The position numbers and the translations under genes were made by a program. DNA of 64,000 nucleotides from Pseudomonas sp. LRP2-20 (GTDB lineage Bacteria; Pseudomonadota; Gammaproteobacteria; Pseudomonadales; Pseudomonadaceae). The notes beneath the pieces were generated by a model that saw nothing but the letters and a program-made list of their open reading frames with translations, was not told the origin of the DNA and made no database searches. Where the stretch lies: positions 3,416,001 to 3,480,000 of the forward strand of contig NZ_AP025944.1 of the NCBI RefSeq assembly GCF_024349685.1, written 5' to 3'. Of the stretch, positions 36,598-45,890 are shown piece after piece. The number at the start of each line of letters is the position of its first letter. Position 1 is the stretch's first letter.

Positions 36598-37272
36598 TCA
36601 GGAACGGAATAAACGGGTGTATTGGGTTTCGTGACGCGAAGAAGCGATTGCCAGCAGCGGCAGGCCACCGCCGAGCTGGTCATCGGCCAATGCCAGGGCC
36701 TGATCCAGCACGCCGGGCAGTTCTGCGCCCAGGTCGCGCAGCAGGGTCTGCGCCGCCTGCTGGCCGAACGGCACCAGCTTGACCCCGGCCATCACCGCAC
36801 CCTCGAGCCAGGCGAAGGCGTGCCCAAGGGCAAGTTGAGGCAGCGGAATCTGCCAGTGCACGGCGAGCCAGGCCATGCCGCCGAGCTGGCTGAGTTCGAG
36901 GCTGGCGCGCCAGGCCGGGTCCTGGCCCAGCTGCCAGCCATCGAGCAGACGTGCCAAGGCCGAGCCGCGCTGCTGTTCTTCCAGGCGCAGTTCGGCCGTT
37001 TCGCGATTGGCCAGCAGGAAGCTGCTCCAGTGTGCGAAGGCTGCCGCATCGCCCAGCTCACAGGCACGGTACAGGCGCGCCAGCACGGGCCAGTCCAGAC
37101 ACGCCAGGGTGTCGTGCAACTGTTCGCGTTGCCAGGCGCTGAAGCTGGCGGTATCACGCACCCAACCCGCCTCGACGGCCCACTCCAACCCTTGCGAGTA
37201 GGTGAAGCCACCCACCGGCAGGCCGGGGCTGGCCAGCTGCAGCAGGCGCAGCAGTGCCAGGTCGCTGTTCAT
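36598..37272 (-). CDS. ureF: Urease accessory protein UreF
   Basis: 224 aa. The family opening [20 protein letters not shown] and [12 protein letters not shown] are clear, as is the C-terminal [14 protein letters not shown], which is typical of UreF and involved in contacts with UreG/UreD. UreF controls UreG GTPase fidelity in the apo-urease complex. The start shares one base with the ureJ stop (TGATG). A longer frame running to 37917 is an artefact of GC-rich overlap. Confidence 0.96.
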   Translation of the reverse strand: MNSDLALLRLLQLASPGLPVGGFTYSQGLEWAVEAGWVRDTASFSAWQREQLHDTLACLDWPVLARLYRACELGDAAAFAHWSSFLLANRETAELRLEEQQRGSALARLLDGWQLGQDPAWRASLELSQLGGMAWLAVHWQIPLPQLALGHAFAWLEGAVMAGVKLVPFGQQAAQTLLRDLGAELPGVLDQALALADDQLGGGLPLLAIASSRHETQYTRLFRS

Positions 37273-37817
37273 CAACCGACCAGCACCAGGGCGGCACCGG
37301 CCAGCATGCCGCCACCGAAAGCTTTCTGCAGGCGGCTGTGGCGGCGCAGCAGGCAACCAACGCCGAAGCCGACTGCCAGCAGCAGGCCGCTGACGGTGAC
37401 GAAGCCGGCGCTGAACATCCAGAAGGCGCTCGGCGTGGCCTCGACGCCATGAGCCCAGCCGTGGAACAGGGCAAACACCGGCATGGCCAGGGCCAGCAGC
37501 ATCTGGCGACTCGGCAGCAGCACGGCGGCGGCGGCCACCAGCACCGACACGGCGATCAGGGTTTCCATGCCCAGCACATCGCCGAACAGGTGGCCGAACA
37601 CGGCACCGGCGAACATCGAGGCCAGGGTGGCCAGCGGCAAGGTCAGGTTGCGCCGGGTCAGCGCGGCCAGCACACCGGTGCCCAGCAGCATCAGCAGGTG
37701 GTCGAGACCAGTCAGCGGGTGCAGCAGGCCGTCGTGCAACGGGTTGCCGTCGTGACCCGGGTGGGCGAAGGCTGGCAGTGCGACCATCAGCAGGGCAAGG
37801 GCGAAAATCTTTCTCAT
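37272..37817 (-). CDS. ureJ: HupE/UreJ nickel permease
   Basis: 181 aa membrane protein with a cleavable-looking N terminus (ALALLMVALPAFAHPGHDG) and about six helices. The metal motif HPLTGLDHLLMLLGTGVLA and the later FALFHGWAHGVE are signatures of HupE/UreJ, which carries nickel into the cell for urease or hydrogenase. It sits between ureE and ureF, a Pseudomonas arrangement. Confidence 0.94.
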   Translation of the reverse strand: MRKIFALALLMVALPAFAHPGHDGNPLHDGLLHPLTGLDHLLMLLGTGVLAALTRRNLTLPLATLASMFAGAVFGHLFGDVLGMETLIAVSVLVAAAAVLLPSRQMLLALAMPVFALFHGWAHGVEATPSAFWMFSAGFVTVSGLLLAVGFGVGCLLRRHSRLQKAFGGGMLAGAALVLVG

Positions 37818-37840
37818 TGTGGGCTCCTAAGATGAGGGAT

Positions 37841-38326
37841 TCAGGAATGCGCTGGCAGGCGTACGAACGGATGGTCGTTGCCGTGGCTGTGGCCGTGTGG
37901 TGCGCTCTGGTAGGCACCGGCTTCCGGCTCGAACGGCGCCTGCTCGGTTTCCACCGTCAGGCCCAGGCCGCGCAGCATGTCGTCGAGTACATGGTCATGC
38001 TGGTAGCGCAGCAGGCCCGGGTCGATCTGCAGGGGGACGTGGCGGTTGCCCAGGTGATAGGCGGCGCGGGCCAGCAGGTGCGGGTCGGCACAACGCACGG
38101 TCGATACCGTTTCAGGTGCAGCCAGTACGCGGATCACCTGGGTTCCCGAGGCATCGGCGAGCAACTCGCCACCACGCAACAGGTGGCCACGTTCGAGCAT
38201 CAGGCCGGCTTCGCGGCCATCATCGAGGGTCACGCGCAGGCGGCTCTTGATACGGCTGTCGACGTCCAGGGTCACGCTCCCGGTGACGCTGTCACAGGCC
38301 TCGATCCGGCGGGTCAGGACAATCAT
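37841..38326 (-). CDS. ureE: Urease nickel metallochaperone UreE
   Basis: 161 aa from ATG 38326, which has GGAG at good spacing; a GTG two codons earlier lies within the ribosome site. The peptide-binding N-terminal half and the metal-binding half (HLGNRHVPLQI and YQHDHVLDDML) are seen. The His-rich tail reads HGHSHGNDHPF and should bind extra nickel. It lies 10 bp after ureC. Confidence 0.95.
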   Translation of the reverse strand: MIVLTRRIEACDSVTGSVTLDVDSRIKSRLRVTLDDGREAGLMLERGHLLRGGELLADASGTQVIRVLAAPETVSTVRCADPHLLARAAYHLGNRHVPLQIDPGLLRYQHDHVLDDMLRGLGLTVETEQAPFEPEAGAYQSAPHGHSHGNDHPFVRLPAHS

Positions 38327-38336
38327 CTTCACTCCT

Positions 38337-40040
38337 TCAAAACAGGAAATAACGCTGGGCCAGCGGCAGTTCGCTGGCCGGTTCGCACACCAGCAACTCG
38401 CCGTCGGCGCGCACCTGGTAGGTCTGCGAATCGACTTCGATCACTGGCTGCAAGGTGTTGTGGACCATATCGGCCTTGCGCACCCGGCGGCAGCCGTGCG
38501 CCACGCCGATCAGGCTCTGCAGCCCCAGTTCCTGGTGCAGGCCACGGTCCATGGCGGCCTGGGGCAGGAAGGTCATGCGCGTGGCGTGGCGGGCTGCGCC
38601 CATGGCGCCGAACATTGGCCGGTAGTGCACCGGCTGCGGGGTCGGGATCGAGCCGTTGATGTCGCCCATTGGCGCTGTGGCGATCATCCCGCCCTTGATC
38701 ACCAGTGCCGGTTTGACTGCGAAGAAGGCCGGCGACCACAGCACCAGGTCGGCCAGCTTGCCCACCTCGACCGACCCGACTTCATGGGCGATACCATGGG
38801 TCAGCGCCGGGTTGATGGTGTACTTGGCGATGTAGCGCTTGACCCGGAAGTTGTCGCTGTAGTCGGTGTCAGGCGCCAGTGGGCCGCGGCGCAGCTTCAT
38901 CTGGTGCGCCACCTGCCAGGTGCGCAACACCACTTCGCCGACCCGGCCCATGGCCTGGGAATCGGACGAGGTCATGGCAAAGGCGCCCATGTCGTGGAGG
39001 ATGTCCTCGGCGGCAATGGTCTCGCGACGGATGCGTGACTCGGCGAAGGCCACGTCCTCGGCAATGCTCGGGTCCAGGTGGTGGCAGACCATGAGCATGT
39101 CCAGGTGCTCGTCGACGGTGTTGACCGTGTAAGGCAGGGTCGGGTTGGTCGAGGACGGCAGCACGTTGGCCTGCCCTGCCGCACGGATGATGTCTGGCGC
39201 GTGGCCACCGCCGGCCCCTTCGGTATGGAAGGTGTGGATGGTGCGGTCGCCGATGGCGGCCAGGGTGTCTTCGATGCAGCCCGACTCGTTCAGGGTGTCG
39301 GTATGGATCGCCACCTGGATGTCCATCTCTTCGGCCACGCCCAGGCAGCAATCGATGGCGGCCGGGGTCGAACCCCAGTCTTCGTGCAGCTTGAGGCCCA
39401 CGGCGCCGGCGGCGATCTGCTCGCGCAGCGCTTCGGGGCGCGAGGCGTTGCCCTTGCCCAGCAGGCCGATGTTGATCGGCAAGCAATCGGCGGCCTGGAG
39501 CATCCGTGCCAGGTACCAGGGCCCTGGTGTGCAGGTGGTGGCATTGGTGCCGGTGGCCGGGCCGGTGCCGCCGCCAATGAAGGTGGTGACGCCGCTGGTC
39601 AGCGCTTCTTCCACCTGCTGCGGGCAGATGAAGTGGATATGCGAGTCGATGCCACCGGCGGTGACGATCTTGCCCTCGGCCGCGATCACTTCGGTACCCG
39701 GGCCGACCGGTACGTTCACGCCTGGTTGCACGTCGGGGTTGCCGGCCTTGCCGATGACCGCGATGCGCCCGTGCTTGACGCCGATATCGGCTTTGACGAT
39801 GCCCCAATGATCGATGATCAGGGCATTGGTCAGCACCAGGTCCATGGCCTCGGCAGCGAGCATCTGGCCCTGGCCCATGCCGTCGCGGATGACCTTGCCG
39901 CCACCAAACTTGACCTCTTCGCCATAGACGGTGAAGTCCTTCTCGACCTCCACCCACAGCGCGGTGTCAGCCAGGCGCACGCGGTCGCCGACAGTGGGGC
40001 CGAACATGTCGGCGTAGGCCCGACGGGAAATACGGCTCAT
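38337..40040 (-). CDS. ureC: Urease subunit alpha
   Basis: 567 aa catalytic subunit that hydrolyses urea to ammonia and carbamate. The di-nickel site matches the classical numbering exactly: H134 and H136 (DSHIHFICP), the carbamylated K217 with H219 (GLKLHEDWG), H246, H272 (TFHTEGAGG), C319 and H320 (MVCHHLDPS) and D360. So it should be active. It overlaps ureB by 4 bp. Confidence 0.98.
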   Translation of the reverse strand: MSRISRRAYADMFGPTVGDRVRLADTALWVEVEKDFTVYGEEVKFGGGKVIRDGMGQGQMLAAEAMDLVLTNALIIDHWGIVKADIGVKHGRIAVIGKAGNPDVQPGVNVPVGPGTEVIAAEGKIVTAGGIDSHIHFICPQQVEEALTSGVTTFIGGGTGPATGTNATTCTPGPWYLARMLQAADCLPINIGLLGKGNASRPEALREQIAAGAVGLKLHEDWGSTPAAIDCCLGVAEEMDIQVAIHTDTLNESGCIEDTLAAIGDRTIHTFHTEGAGGGHAPDIIRAAGQANVLPSSTNPTLPYTVNTVDEHLDMLMVCHHLDPSIAEDVAFAESRIRRETIAAEDILHDMGAFAMTSSDSQAMGRVGEVVLRTWQVAHQMKLRRGPLAPDTDYSDNFRVKRYIAKYTINPALTHGIAHEVGSVEVGKLADLVLWSPAFFAVKPALVIKGGMIATAPMGDINGSIPTPQPVHYRPMFGAMGAARHATRMTFLPQAAMDRGLHQELGLQSLIGVAHGCRRVRKADMVHNTLQPVIEVDSQTYQVRADGELLVCEPASELPLAQRYFLF

Positions 40041-40354
40041 GCCCTGCCCTCCAGCGCACCCATCACCTTGCCCTGGAAGCCATGCACCTCACGCTTGCCG
40101 GCATAGGCCACCAGATGCACGGTACGCGACTGGCCCGGCTCGAAGCGCACGGCAGTACCGGCGGGGATATCGAGGCGAAAACCACGGGTCGGTTCACGCT
40201 CGAACACCAGCGCATCGTTGACCTCGTAGAAGTGGTAGTGCGAACCGACCTGCACCGGGCGGTCGCCATGGTTGGCCACACTGACGCTCACCGTGTCACG
40301 GCCGACGTTAAGTTCGATGTCGCCGGCGGCGACCTGAATTTCACCTGGGATCAT
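40037..40354 (-). CDS. ureB: Urease subunit beta
   Basis: 105 aa small structural subunit. It starts [20 protein letters not shown] and contains [16 protein letters not shown] and [18 protein letters not shown], all strongly conserved. The start has AGGAG upstream. It follows ureA by 19 bp and overlaps ureC by 4 bp. Confidence 0.97.
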   Translation of the reverse strand: MIPGEIQVAAGDIELNVGRDTVSVSVANHGDRPVQVGSHYHFYEVNDALVFEREPTRGFRLDIPAGTAVRFEPGQSRTVHLVAYAGKREVHGFQGKVMGALEGRA

Positions 40355-40373
40355 GCTGGGCTCCTGCTCCAGG

Positions 40374-40676
40374 TCAGACGATAGGGTCGTGCACGGTCAC
40401 CAGCTTGGTGCCGTCGGGGAAGGTCGCTTCGACCTGCACGTCATGCAGCATCTCGGCGACGCCCTCCATGACCTGCTCGCGGCCGATCACTTCGCGGCCC
40501 AGGCTCATCAGCTCGGCCACCGTGCGGCCATCGCGGGCGCCTTCGAGCACCGCAGCGCTGATCAGCGCCACCGCCTCCGGGTAGTTGAGCTTCAGGCCAC
40601 GGGCCAGGCGCCGTTCGGCCAGCAGCGCGGCAGTGAACAGCAGCAGTTTGTCTTTCTCTCTCGGGGTCAGCTCCAT
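40374..40676 (-). CDS. ureA: Urease subunit gamma
   Basis: 100 aa. [20 protein letters not shown] and [21 protein letters not shown] are the standard gamma-subunit signatures, and the C terminus VTVHDPIV is normal. It starts 9 bp after the ureD stop, in the same transcript. No acetyltransferase gene is inserted between ureA and ureB as occurs in some relatives. Confidence 0.97.
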   Translation of the reverse strand: MELTPREKDKLLLFTAALLAERRLARGLKLNYPEAVALISAAVLEGARDGRTVAELMSLGREVIGREQVMEGVAEMLHDVQVEATFPDGTKLVTVHDPIV

Positions 40677-40685
40677 GGCGCTCTC

Positions 40686-41519
40686 TCAAGTGGCCCAGAT
40701 GCGCGGCGGGCACGCGGCCAGGCCGATAACGGCCGGGCGCAGGGCATGCCAGAGGCGCTGCAGGGTGTGTTGCAGGTGTTGGTTGTCGTGATCGAGCAGG
40801 CGGATCACCAGCAGCGAGCCGAGCAAGGTCGCGCCTGCGGGGGTGTCGAGTTCATCGAGCAGCGCGCGCACCTGCTCCAGCACAGCCGGGGTCGCGGGCG
40901 CCGCGCAGAAGGTGGCGACCAGTGGGTGGCCACCGACCTTGGCCAGTTGCCCGCCTGCGATGCGCAGGCGCTCGTGCAGGCCGGGGTCGCCGGGCAACTC
41001 GATGCACAGCCGGCTGTCCAGTGCGCCTTGCTCGAAGCGCTCGTGCATCACTGGCCGGCCCAGGCACAGGGTTTCCCAGGCCAGCAGCCTGGCGCCGGGT
41101 TCGAGGGTGAAGCGGCTGTCGAGGCTGGCGCGCGCGCCGTTGAAGAAAATGCTGTCCTGGGGCAGCCATTCCAGGGTGCTGCCGGCCTGCAGGTGGAAGC
41201 GCTGGGCCAGCCGCGCGGTGGGGCCGATGCTGCGGTAGAACTTGCTGGCGCCCGGCATGGTCAGCAACGCGTGGCTGCCCGGCTCGAGGTGGATGTCCAG
41301 CTCCAGGCGGTCGCCAGCGACGATGCCGCCGGGTGGGTGCAGCACATAGACGTGGCACGGTGCCCCCTCCGGATAGAACGGGCGCTGCACCAAAAGCGGG
41401 CCAAAATGCCGACGCGCACCAAGACGAGTCACGCCATGGCGCTCGACGAAGCGCAACTGCAGGTGGGCGCTCCATCCTGCATCTTGTTCAGATTCTTCCA
41501 CCTGCTTTGCCAGTAACAT
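40686..41519 (-). CDS. ureD: Urease accessory protein UreD
   Basis: 277 aa, first gene of the operon. HFGPLLVQRPFYPEGAPCHV, LHPPGGIVAGDRLELDI and ARLLAWETLCLGRPVM are family marks. UreD binds apo-urease first and forms the UreDFG activation complex. The start at 41519 gives the normal family length; the frame reaches 41717 but would run through the candidate sigma-54 promoter. Confidence 0.95.
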   Translation of the reverse strand: MLLAKQVEESEQDAGWSAHLQLRFVERHGVTRLGARRHFGPLLVQRPFYPEGAPCHVYVLHPPGGIVAGDRLELDIHLEPGSHALLTMPGASKFYRSIGPTARLAQRFHLQAGSTLEWLPQDSIFFNGARASLDSRFTLEPGARLLAWETLCLGRPVMHERFEQGALDSRLCIELPGDPGLHERLRIAGGQLAKVGGHPLVATFCAAPATPAVLEQVRALLDELDTPAGATLLGSLLVIRLLDHDNQHLQHTLQRLWHALRPAVIGLAACPPRIWAT

Positions 41520-41626
41520 CCTATAGCCCTTGAATTCCGTGGCTTGCCGACGGATCAAGTGGTCTGCGCCCATGCAGCGCGACGCTGGCAGGCTGACCAC
41601 TCGATCAAATTTCGCTGGCTGGATAT

Positions 41627-41643
41627 AGCAGGTTGCGGGCCAA
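41627..41643 (-). promoter_or_regulatory. Candidate sigma-54 promoter of the urease operon
   Basis: On the minus strand the sequence is TTGGCCCGCAACCTGCT: GG and GC elements 10 bp apart, matching 11 of the 13 fixed positions I could compare with the YTGGCACGrNNNTTGCW consensus, or slightly fewer if the r position is scored strictly. The implied start of RNA is about 97 nt before ureD. Urease is commonly under NtrC/sigma-54 nitrogen control. I did not find a clean NtrC GCAC-N7-GTGC site in the 150 bp upstream. Confidence 0.5.
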
Positions 41644-41790
41644 CTACGCAGGTGAATGCAGATGAAACCTTCCTGGGGAAGGCTCTGGCATGGGGCATAC
41701 AGGCTTGCAACGCACATTGCAGGGGCGGCACTTGGCCCTGTTTCGGTGCTGCGCTAAAGTCTGTGCTTTGCCTCCGGCCAAGGAACCGCC

Positions 41791-42168
41791 ATGCCCCTCG
41801 CCCCCGCTATCCCGGTCCTGCGCATCTTCTCGGTGGAAAAGGCCAAGGAGTTCTACCTCGACTTCCTGGGCTTCCAGCTCGACTGGGAACACCGTTTCAG
41901 CCCGGACCTGCCGCTGTACGCGCAGATCCACCGTGACGGGCTGATCCTGCACTTGAGCGAGCACCACGGCGACGCCTGCCCGGGCTCGACCGTGTTCGCC
42001 CGTACCGAAGACCTGCTGGCACTGCAGCGTGAACTGCTGGACAAGCAGTACGGCTATGCCCGCCCCCAGGCCGAGCGCGTCGACTGGGGCTTGCAGATGC
42101 AGATTCGCGATCCGTTCGGCAACCTGTTGCGCTTCTGCCAGCAGATTGATGATGAGGCCAGCCGATAG
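41791..42168 (+). CDS. Glyoxalase/bleomycin-resistance-fold protein
   Basis: 125 aa vicinal-oxygen-chelate protein. The pattern PVLRIFSVEKAKEFYLDFLGFQLDW and LQMQIRDPFGNLLRFCQ is that of bleomycin-resistance-like VOC proteins, which bind a drug or a small dicarbonyl. ILHLSEHHGDACPG supplies histidines. It is divergent from ureD with a 271-bp gap. The large hairpin element begins 13 bp after its stop. Confidence 0.85.
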   Translation: MPLAPAIPVLRIFSVEKAKEFYLDFLGFQLDWEHRFSPDLPLYAQIHRDGLILHLSEHHGDACPGSTVFARTEDLLALQRELLDKQYGYARPQAERVDWGLQMQIRDPFGNLLRFCQQIDDEASR

Positions 42169-42181
42169 AGTTGTAGCGCCT

Positions 42182-42412
42182 GTGAGATCGAGCGCCGCCC
42201 GCGCGGCGCATCGCGAGCTGCGCTCGCTCCTACGTTTGTTTCGGGCCAGTCATTCCTGGGGGATTTGCGCGCGAACGCCTTGGCGCATGGTGCGATATCG
42301 CGTCGTACCAACAAGGCGGTCGCGCGGGCCTGTCACAGGCATTACTGGCCCGAAACAAACGTAGGAGCGAGCGCAGCTCGCGATGCGCCGCGCGGGCGGC
42401 GCTCGATCTCAC
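42182..42412. repeat. Large inverted-repeat element, copy 2 (perfect arms)
   Basis: 231 bp with perfect 69-bp inverted arms (42182-42250 and 42344-42412), starting GTGAGATCGAGCGCCGCCCG. The 93-bp core shares most of its sequence with copy 1 at 33231-33447. It has no reading frame that resembles a transposase. It is MITE-like in shape, but no flanking target duplication is obvious. It lies in the 394-bp gap between the glyoxalase-like gene and ilvE; the remaining 150 bp hold the ilvE leader with a TATAAC (42513-42518) that may be its -10 box. Confidence 0.92.
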
Positions 42413-42562
42413 TGGCAATGAAAATCCCCCGCCATACCCCTGCAAGCCCCAGCCAATTCGTGACTGGCCGTTCCCGATCCGCGACGGATGTATTATCGTG
42501 GCGAGGTGCGCATATAACAGCAACCCGAGCGATCGGGTGTTTGCAAGACAATCGAGGGTGTC

Positions 42563-43582
42563 ATGAGTAACGAAAGCATTAACTGGGACAAGCTGGGTTT
42601 CGACTACATCAAGACCGATAAGCGCTACCTGTCCGTATGGCGCAATGGTGAGTGGGACAAAGGCACCCTGACCGAAGACAACGTGCTGCACATCAGTGAA
42701 GGCTCCACCGCCCTGCACTATGGCCAGCAGTGCTTCGAAGGCCTCAAGGCCTACCGTTGCAAAGACGGCTCGATCAACCTGTTCCGCCCCGACCAGAACG
42801 CCGCCCGCATGCAGCGCAGCTGCGCGCGCCTGCTGATGCCGCAGGTGCCGACCGATGTGTTCATCGAAGCGTGCAAGCAAGTGGTCAAGGCCAACGAGAA
42901 GTTCGTCCCGCCGCACGGCAAAGGTGCCCTGTACCTGCGCCCGTTCGTGATCGGCACTGGCGACAACATCGGCGTGCGCACCGCCCCCGAGTTCATTTTC
43001 TCGATCTTCGCCATCCCGGTCGGCTCGTACTTCAAGGGCGGCATGAAGCCGCACAACTTCCAGATCTCCAGCTTCGACCGTGCCGCCCCTCAGGGCACTG
43101 GCGCAGCCAAGGTCGGTGGCAACTACGCAGCCAGCCTGCAACCCGGTGCTGAAGCCAAGAAGGCCAACTTCGCCGACGCCATCTACCTCGATCCGCTGAC
43201 CCACACCAAGATCGAGGAAGTCGGTTCGGCCAACTTCTTCGGCATCACCGCCAACAACGAATTCGTCACCCCGAAATCGGCCTCGGTATTGCCAGGCATC
43301 ACCCGCCTGTCGCTGATGGAACTGGCGCAATCGCGCCTGGGCCTGACCGTGATCGAAGGCGACGTCGAGATCAACAAGCTCGACCGCTTCATCGAAGCCG
43401 GCGCCTGCGGCACCGCCGCCGTGATCACCCCGATCGGTGGCATCGAGTACAACGGCAAGCTGCACGTTTTCCATGACCTGGAAAAAGTCGGCCCGGTCAC
43501 TCAGAAGCTCTACAACGAGCTGACCGGCATCCAGAGCGGCGACGTCGAAGCGCCTGCCGGCTGGATCGTCAAGGTCGCCTGA
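42563..43582 (+). CDS. ilvE: Branched-chain amino-acid aminotransferase
   Basis: 339 aa PLP fold-type IV enzyme for the last step of leucine, isoleucine and valine synthesis, and the first step of their breakdown. The Schiff-base lysine is K183 (GAAKVGGNYAASL). HYGQQCFEGLKAYR, YLRPFVIGTGDNIGV and EEVGSANFFGI are the family signatures of the longer IlvE branch. The start has GAGGG 6-7 nt upstream. It is monocistronic, with its own terminator. Confidence 0.96.
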   Translation: MSNESINWDKLGFDYIKTDKRYLSVWRNGEWDKGTLTEDNVLHISEGSTALHYGQQCFEGLKAYRCKDGSINLFRPDQNAARMQRSCARLLMPQVPTDVFIEACKQVVKANEKFVPPHGKGALYLRPFVIGTGDNIGVRTAPEFIFSIFAIPVGSYFKGGMKPHNFQISSFDRAAPQGTGAAKVGGNYAASLQPGAEAKKANFADAIYLDPLTHTKIEEVGSANFFGITANNEFVTPKSASVLPGITRLSLMELAQSRLGLTVIEGDVEINKLDRFIEAGACGTAAVITPIGGIEYNGKLHVFHDLEKVGPVTQKLYNELTGIQSGDVEAPAGWIVKVA

Positions 43583-43603
43583 GCCGCCGCGCCACGCTGA
43601 TCG

Positions 43604-43642
43604 ACGGGGCATGCCAGACAATGGCATGCCCCGTTTTGTTTT
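43604..43642 (+). terminator. Rho-independent terminator of ilvE
   Basis: A perfect 13-bp stem (ACGGGGCATGCCA with TGGCATGCCCCGT), loop of 5 nt, then TTTTGTTTT. It is the strongest terminator in the window. Confidence 0.93.
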
Positions 43643-43727
43643 ACCCGGCGTAGATGAATTTTTCTTAAATCGCCGTTTGGCTATTCTTTGGCACAATCAA
43701 GTCTCCATTAGACGCCCAGGAACGAGC

Positions 43728-44408
43728 ATGCCACGCGTACTGACCATCGAAGACGACGCCGTCACCGGCCAGGAAATCGTCGCCGAACTCTCCAGCCACG
43801 GCCTGGAAGTGGATTGGGCCGACAACGGCCGCGAAGGCCTGGCCAAGGCCATCGCCGGCGGTTACGACCTGATCACCGTTGACCGTATGCTGCCCGAGGT
43901 CGATGGCCTGACGATCGTCACCACCCTGCGCAACCTAAAAATCGCCACCCCGATCCTGATGATCAGCGCCCTCTCCGACGTGGATGAGCGCGTACGCGGC
44001 CTGCGCGCCGGTGGCGACGATTACCTGACCAAGCCGTTCGCCTCCGACGAGATGGCGGCGCGGGTCGAAGTGCTGCTGCGGCGCAACAGCGTGCCCATGA
44101 CCCAGACCCGCCTGCAGGTCGCCGACCTGCAGCTCGACCTGATCAGCCACGAGGCCCGCCGCGGCGAGCATACCCTCAACCTGCTGCCCACCGAGTACAA
44201 GCTGCTGGAATACCTGATGCGCCACAGCGGCCAGGTGATCACGCGGATGATGATCTTCGAGGAGGTCTGGGGTTACCACTTCGACCCTGGCACCAACCTG
44301 ATCGACGTGCACATCGGTCGCCTGCGCAAGAAGATCGACTCCCCCGGCCAGTCGCCGCTGATCCGTACGGTACGGGGCTCGGGCTATGCCATTGCTGAAC
44401 CCGTCTAA
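43728..44408 (+). CDS. OmpR/PhoB-family response regulator
   Basis: 226 aa from ATG 43728 (AGGAACG upstream). The receiver has acidic pocket E8/D9/D10 (LTIEDD), phospho-acceptor D52 (LITVDRMLPE) and K102 (LTKPF); the C-terminal winged helix (about 125-222) includes LLPTEYKLLEYLMRHSGQVI and DVHIGRLRKKI. The kinase gene downstream overlaps by 23 bp, so they form a pair. The signal is unknown. ATG 43611 is in the ilvE terminator and is not a start. Confidence 0.93.
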   Translation: MPRVLTIEDDAVTGQEIVAELSSHGLEVDWADNGREGLAKAIAGGYDLITVDRMLPEVDGLTIVTTLRNLKIATPILMISALSDVDERVRGLRAGGDDYLTKPFASDEMAARVEVLLRRNSVPMTQTRLQVADLQLDLISHEARRGEHTLNLLPTEYKLLEYLMRHSGQVITRMMIFEEVWGYHFDPGTNLIDVHIGRLRKKIDSPGQSPLIRTVRGSGYAIAEPV

Positions 44409-45777
44409 GGGTTGGAGTTCTTCAACCAGCCGTCTGTTGGCGCTGTACAGTTTCCTGTTCGTGGCCTGGAGCAGCATCCTCATGGGGGTGCTGTACTTCG
44501 AGGTCTCCAGTTACCTGAACAAGCTCACCCGCCACTCCATGCTGCAGCGCCAGCACCTGTTCGCGCACATGAGCGGCAAGCAGCTGGACGACGCCCTGGT
44601 CGCCAGCCAGGCCTTCGAAGAGCGCAGCTTCGATGCCTATGGCCTGTTCGATGCCCAGCTCAACCCGGTGGGTGGGCGCATCCGTGCGATCCCGCCGGAC
44701 CTCGGCCTGGACGGCAAGGTGCACGAACTCAAGCGCTGCCTGGACGCCGACGACCCGCACATGCCACGTGACAGCTGCGATGCCGTGGCAATCAAGGTGC
44801 AGGATGGCCGCTGGCTGGTGCTGTTCCGCGACAACGGCTCGCTGTTCGTGGTTACCCGCATCATCCTGCATGCGTTGCTGTGGGGTATCTCGCTCACCCT
44901 GATTCCGGGGTTTGCCGGTTGGTACCTGCTGCGCCGCCGCCCGCTCAAGCGCATTCGTGCGATTCAGGCCCAGGCCGAGCTGATTGTCGCCGGCGACCTC
45001 ACTCACCGTTTGCCGCTGTCGGCACGCCGCGACGAGCTGGACATGCTGGCCGATATCGTCAATGCCATGCTCGACCGCATAGAACGGCTGATGCATGAGG
45101 TCAAAGGCGTATGCGACAACATCGCCCACGACCTGCGCACGCCCCTCACCCGCCTGCGGGCGCAGCTGTACCGCATTCGTCAGCACAGCGCCCACGACTC
45201 AGCACAAGCGGAGGCGCTGGACCAGGCAATCGGCGAAACCGACACGCTGATGGCGCGTTTCCGCGGTTTGTTGCGAATCAGCGAGCTGGAAGACCGTCAA
45301 CGTCGCGCCGGTTTCGTTCAGCTCGACCCGCACGATTTGCTGGTGGAACTGCACGACTTCTATCTGCCACTGGCCGAGGACGGCGGCATTCGCCTGAATC
45401 TTGACCAGCCTGCGCAATTGCCGGCACTGCATGGTGACCGCGAGCTGCTGTTCGAAGCGCTGGCCAACCTGGTGGGCAATGGCATCAAGTTCACGCCCGA
45501 AGGCGGCCGGGTTGCCATCACGGCGACTCAGGATGAGCTGGGCGTGCACATCGCCATCGAAGACAGCGGGCCGGGGATTCCCGAAGAGGAACGGGCTGCG
45601 GTGTTGAAGCGTTTCTATCGCAGCGAGGAAGGCCACCGCCACTCCGGGTTCGGGCTGGGGTTGTCGATCGTTGCGGCGATCGTTGACCTGCACGGGTTCG
45701 GGCTGGAGATAGGCGAGAGCGAGCTGGGCGGGGCGAAACTGGTATTGCACTGCCCGTTGGCCGGGTTGCCCAGATAA
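44386..45777 (+). CDS. Membrane sensor histidine kinase
   Basis: 463 aa. Helices at about residues 15-37 and 155-182 enclose a periplasmic sensor of about 115 residues that fits no family I recognise. A HAMP domain (about 183-238), HisKA with H248 (NIAHDLRTPLTRLRAQL), and HATPase_c (DRELLFEALANLVGNGIKF, EDSGPGIP, SGFGLGLSIV) follow. It phosphorylates the overlapping regulator. The region after the stop carries a REP pair. Confidence 0.93.
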   Translation: MPLLNPSKGWSSSTSRLLALYSFLFVAWSSILMGVLYFEVSSYLNKLTRHSMLQRQHLFAHMSGKQLDDALVASQAFEERSFDAYGLFDAQLNPVGGRIRAIPPDLGLDGKVHELKRCLDADDPHMPRDSCDAVAIKVQDGRWLVLFRDNGSLFVVTRIILHALLWGISLTLIPGFAGWYLLRRRPLKRIRAIQAQAELIVAGDLTHRLPLSARRDELDMLADIVNAMLDRIERLMHEVKGVCDNIAHDLRTPLTRLRAQLYRIRQHSAHDSAQAEALDQAIGETDTLMARFRGLLRISELEDRQRRAGFVQLDPHDLLVELHDFYLPLAEDGGIRLNLDQPAQLPALHGDRELLFEALANLVGNGIKFTPEGGRVAITATQDELGVHIAIEDSGPGIPEEERAAVLKRFYRSEEGHRHSGFGLGLSIVAAIVDLHGFGLEIGESELGGAKLVLHCPLAGLPR

Positions 45778-45798
45778 CGACTGGGGCCGCTTTGCGGC

Positions 45799-45864
45799 CC
45801 TTCGCGGGCAAGCCCGCTCCCACAGTGAATGCATGCGCTGTGGGGGCGGGCTTGCCCGCGAAGG
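45799..45864. repeat. Inverted pair of REP elements
   Basis: Two REP units face each other across about 12 bp, the closest spacing in the window; the right unit has one change (GGGGGCGGG). They lie between the convergent histidine kinase and cysS genes. Outside them are further short GC-rich complementary stretches (GGGGCCGC and GGGCTGC). Confidence 0.9.
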
Positions 45865-45890
45865 GCTGCAAGGCAGCCCCAATTGCTTGA

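Noticed and set aside
41644..41790. NtrC enhancer sites for urease
   Set aside because: GCAC and GTGC words occur, but at 14-bp instead of 7-bp spacing.
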